This document shows positions 6,715-6,882 of a DNA stretch of 6,882 bases, one piece after another. The position numbers were made by a program, and so were the translations under genes. The notes under the pieces are model-generated. The model worked only from the letters and a program-made list of their open reading frames with translations, was not told the DNA's origin and ran no database searches. Source of the DNA: Helicobacteraceae bacterium (lineage in GTDB: Bacteria > Campylobacterota > Campylobacteria > Campylobacterales > Sulfurimonadaceae). The DNA lies in NCBI GenBank assembly GCA_027061425.1, contig JALSUN010000194.1, positions 1 to 6,882 of the forward strand. Direction: 5' to 3'. Position 1 is the stretch's first letter. Every line of letters begins with the position of its first letter.

Positions 6715-6823
6715 AAAAAACGGCGAGTTTGGTGCAGGTTGTGCAAAACGTCTGACCGATAGCGCACTGGTGTGCGTGGAGTGGCAGACTTTTACGCAAG
6801 GTGTGCCGAAATCGCCGTTTTTT
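6715..6823 (+). repeat. 109-base imperfect long hairpin; possible two-way terminator, MITE-like element or small RNA
   Basis: AAAAAACGGCGA (6715-6726) is exactly inverted at 6812-6823 as TCGCCGTTTTTT. On the plus strand, pairing continues inward: 6728-6736 with 6802-6810, 6739-6743 with 6795-6799, 6745-6748 with 6790-6793, 6750-6754 with 6785-6789, and a tip helix 6762-6767 with 6772-6777 around loop UGGU. Five of these pairs are G-U on the plus strand and would be A-C mismatches on the minus strand; only one position goes the other way. The outer arm gives a U-run at the 3' end on both strands, so it may terminate guaA transcription, since the guaA stop is 3 bases away. The strand bias in wobble pairs hints at a plus-strand RNA. 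No target-site duplication is obvious. Confidence 0.6.
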
Positions 6824-6826
6824 ACT

Positions 6827-6882
6827 CTATTCCCATTCTATTGTTGCTGGCGGCTTCGAACTGATATCGTAGACTACGCGGT
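6827..6882 (-). CDS. guaA: GMP synthase (glutamine-hydrolysing), C-terminal 18 codons; runs off the right edge
   Basis: The minus strand from the window edge reads RVVYDISSKPPATIEWE and then TAG (6829-6827). This is the near-invariant C-terminus of GuaA, in the dimerisation domain, where KPPATIEWE ends the protein in most bacteria. GuaA aminates XMP to GMP using glutamine and ATP. Only the last 18 codons, including the stop, plus two bases of the next codon are visible, so the ATP-pyrophosphatase and amidotransferase domains cannot be checked. The stop lies 3 bases from the long inverted repeat, which probably forms its terminator. Confidence 0.93.
   Translation of the reverse strand, partial: RVVYDISSKPPATIEWE

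Noticed and set aside
6546..6767. Short open frames on both strands (minus 6546-6767, plus 6573-6755) in the guaA-hemD gap
   Set aside because: Both run through palindromic hairpins, have no protein-like conservation I recognise and no clear ribosome site. They look like chance frames in G+C-richer DNA.
1..6882. Defence system, CRISPR array, prophage, tRNA or rRNA
   Set aside because: No repeat-spacer pattern, cloverleaf, rRNA-like block or phage/defence domain was seen; the protein genes are ordinary housekeeping genes.

Overview
The window reads as chromosomal housekeeping sequence from a campylobacterotal (epsilonproteobacterial) genome, most likely a free-living relative of Sulfurimonas or Sulfurovum. 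The genus cannot be fixed from the sequence. The evidence is protein similarity recalled by eye and the gene order purD - RDD protein - lptD - phosphoribosyltransferase - pnp, which I remember as conserved in this phylum. All protein genes lie on the minus strand, so transcription runs from the right end of the window to the left.

Layout in the direction of transcription: the last 18 codons of guaA (GMP synthase) at the right edge; a gene-free 335-base stretch (6492-6826) with a 109-base long hairpin and a G+C-rich palindromic REP-like patch; hemD (uroporphyrinogen-III synthase, TTG start); a 382-base gap (5480-5861) that holds a structured RNA best explained as 6S RNA, with its own -10 box; then a compact block of purD, a small RDD-family membrane protein, lptD, a phosphoribosyltransferase-like protein and the 5' part of pnp. 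From purD to pnp the genes are 10, -8, 8 to 9 and 1 bases apart, so they look like one translationally coupled operon.

The genes span several processes. purD and guaA belong to purine nucleotide synthesis, hemD to haem/sirohaem synthesis, lptD to outer-membrane LPS assembly, and pnp to RNA decay. 6S RNA would bind housekeeping RNA polymerase and adjust global transcription. I see no defence system, phage, insertion sequence with a transposase, tRNA, rRNA or CRISPR array. The most interesting items are non-coding: the 6S-type RNA ahead of purD, and the long hairpin beside guaA, whose wobble pairs fit a plus-strand RNA better than a minus-strand one.
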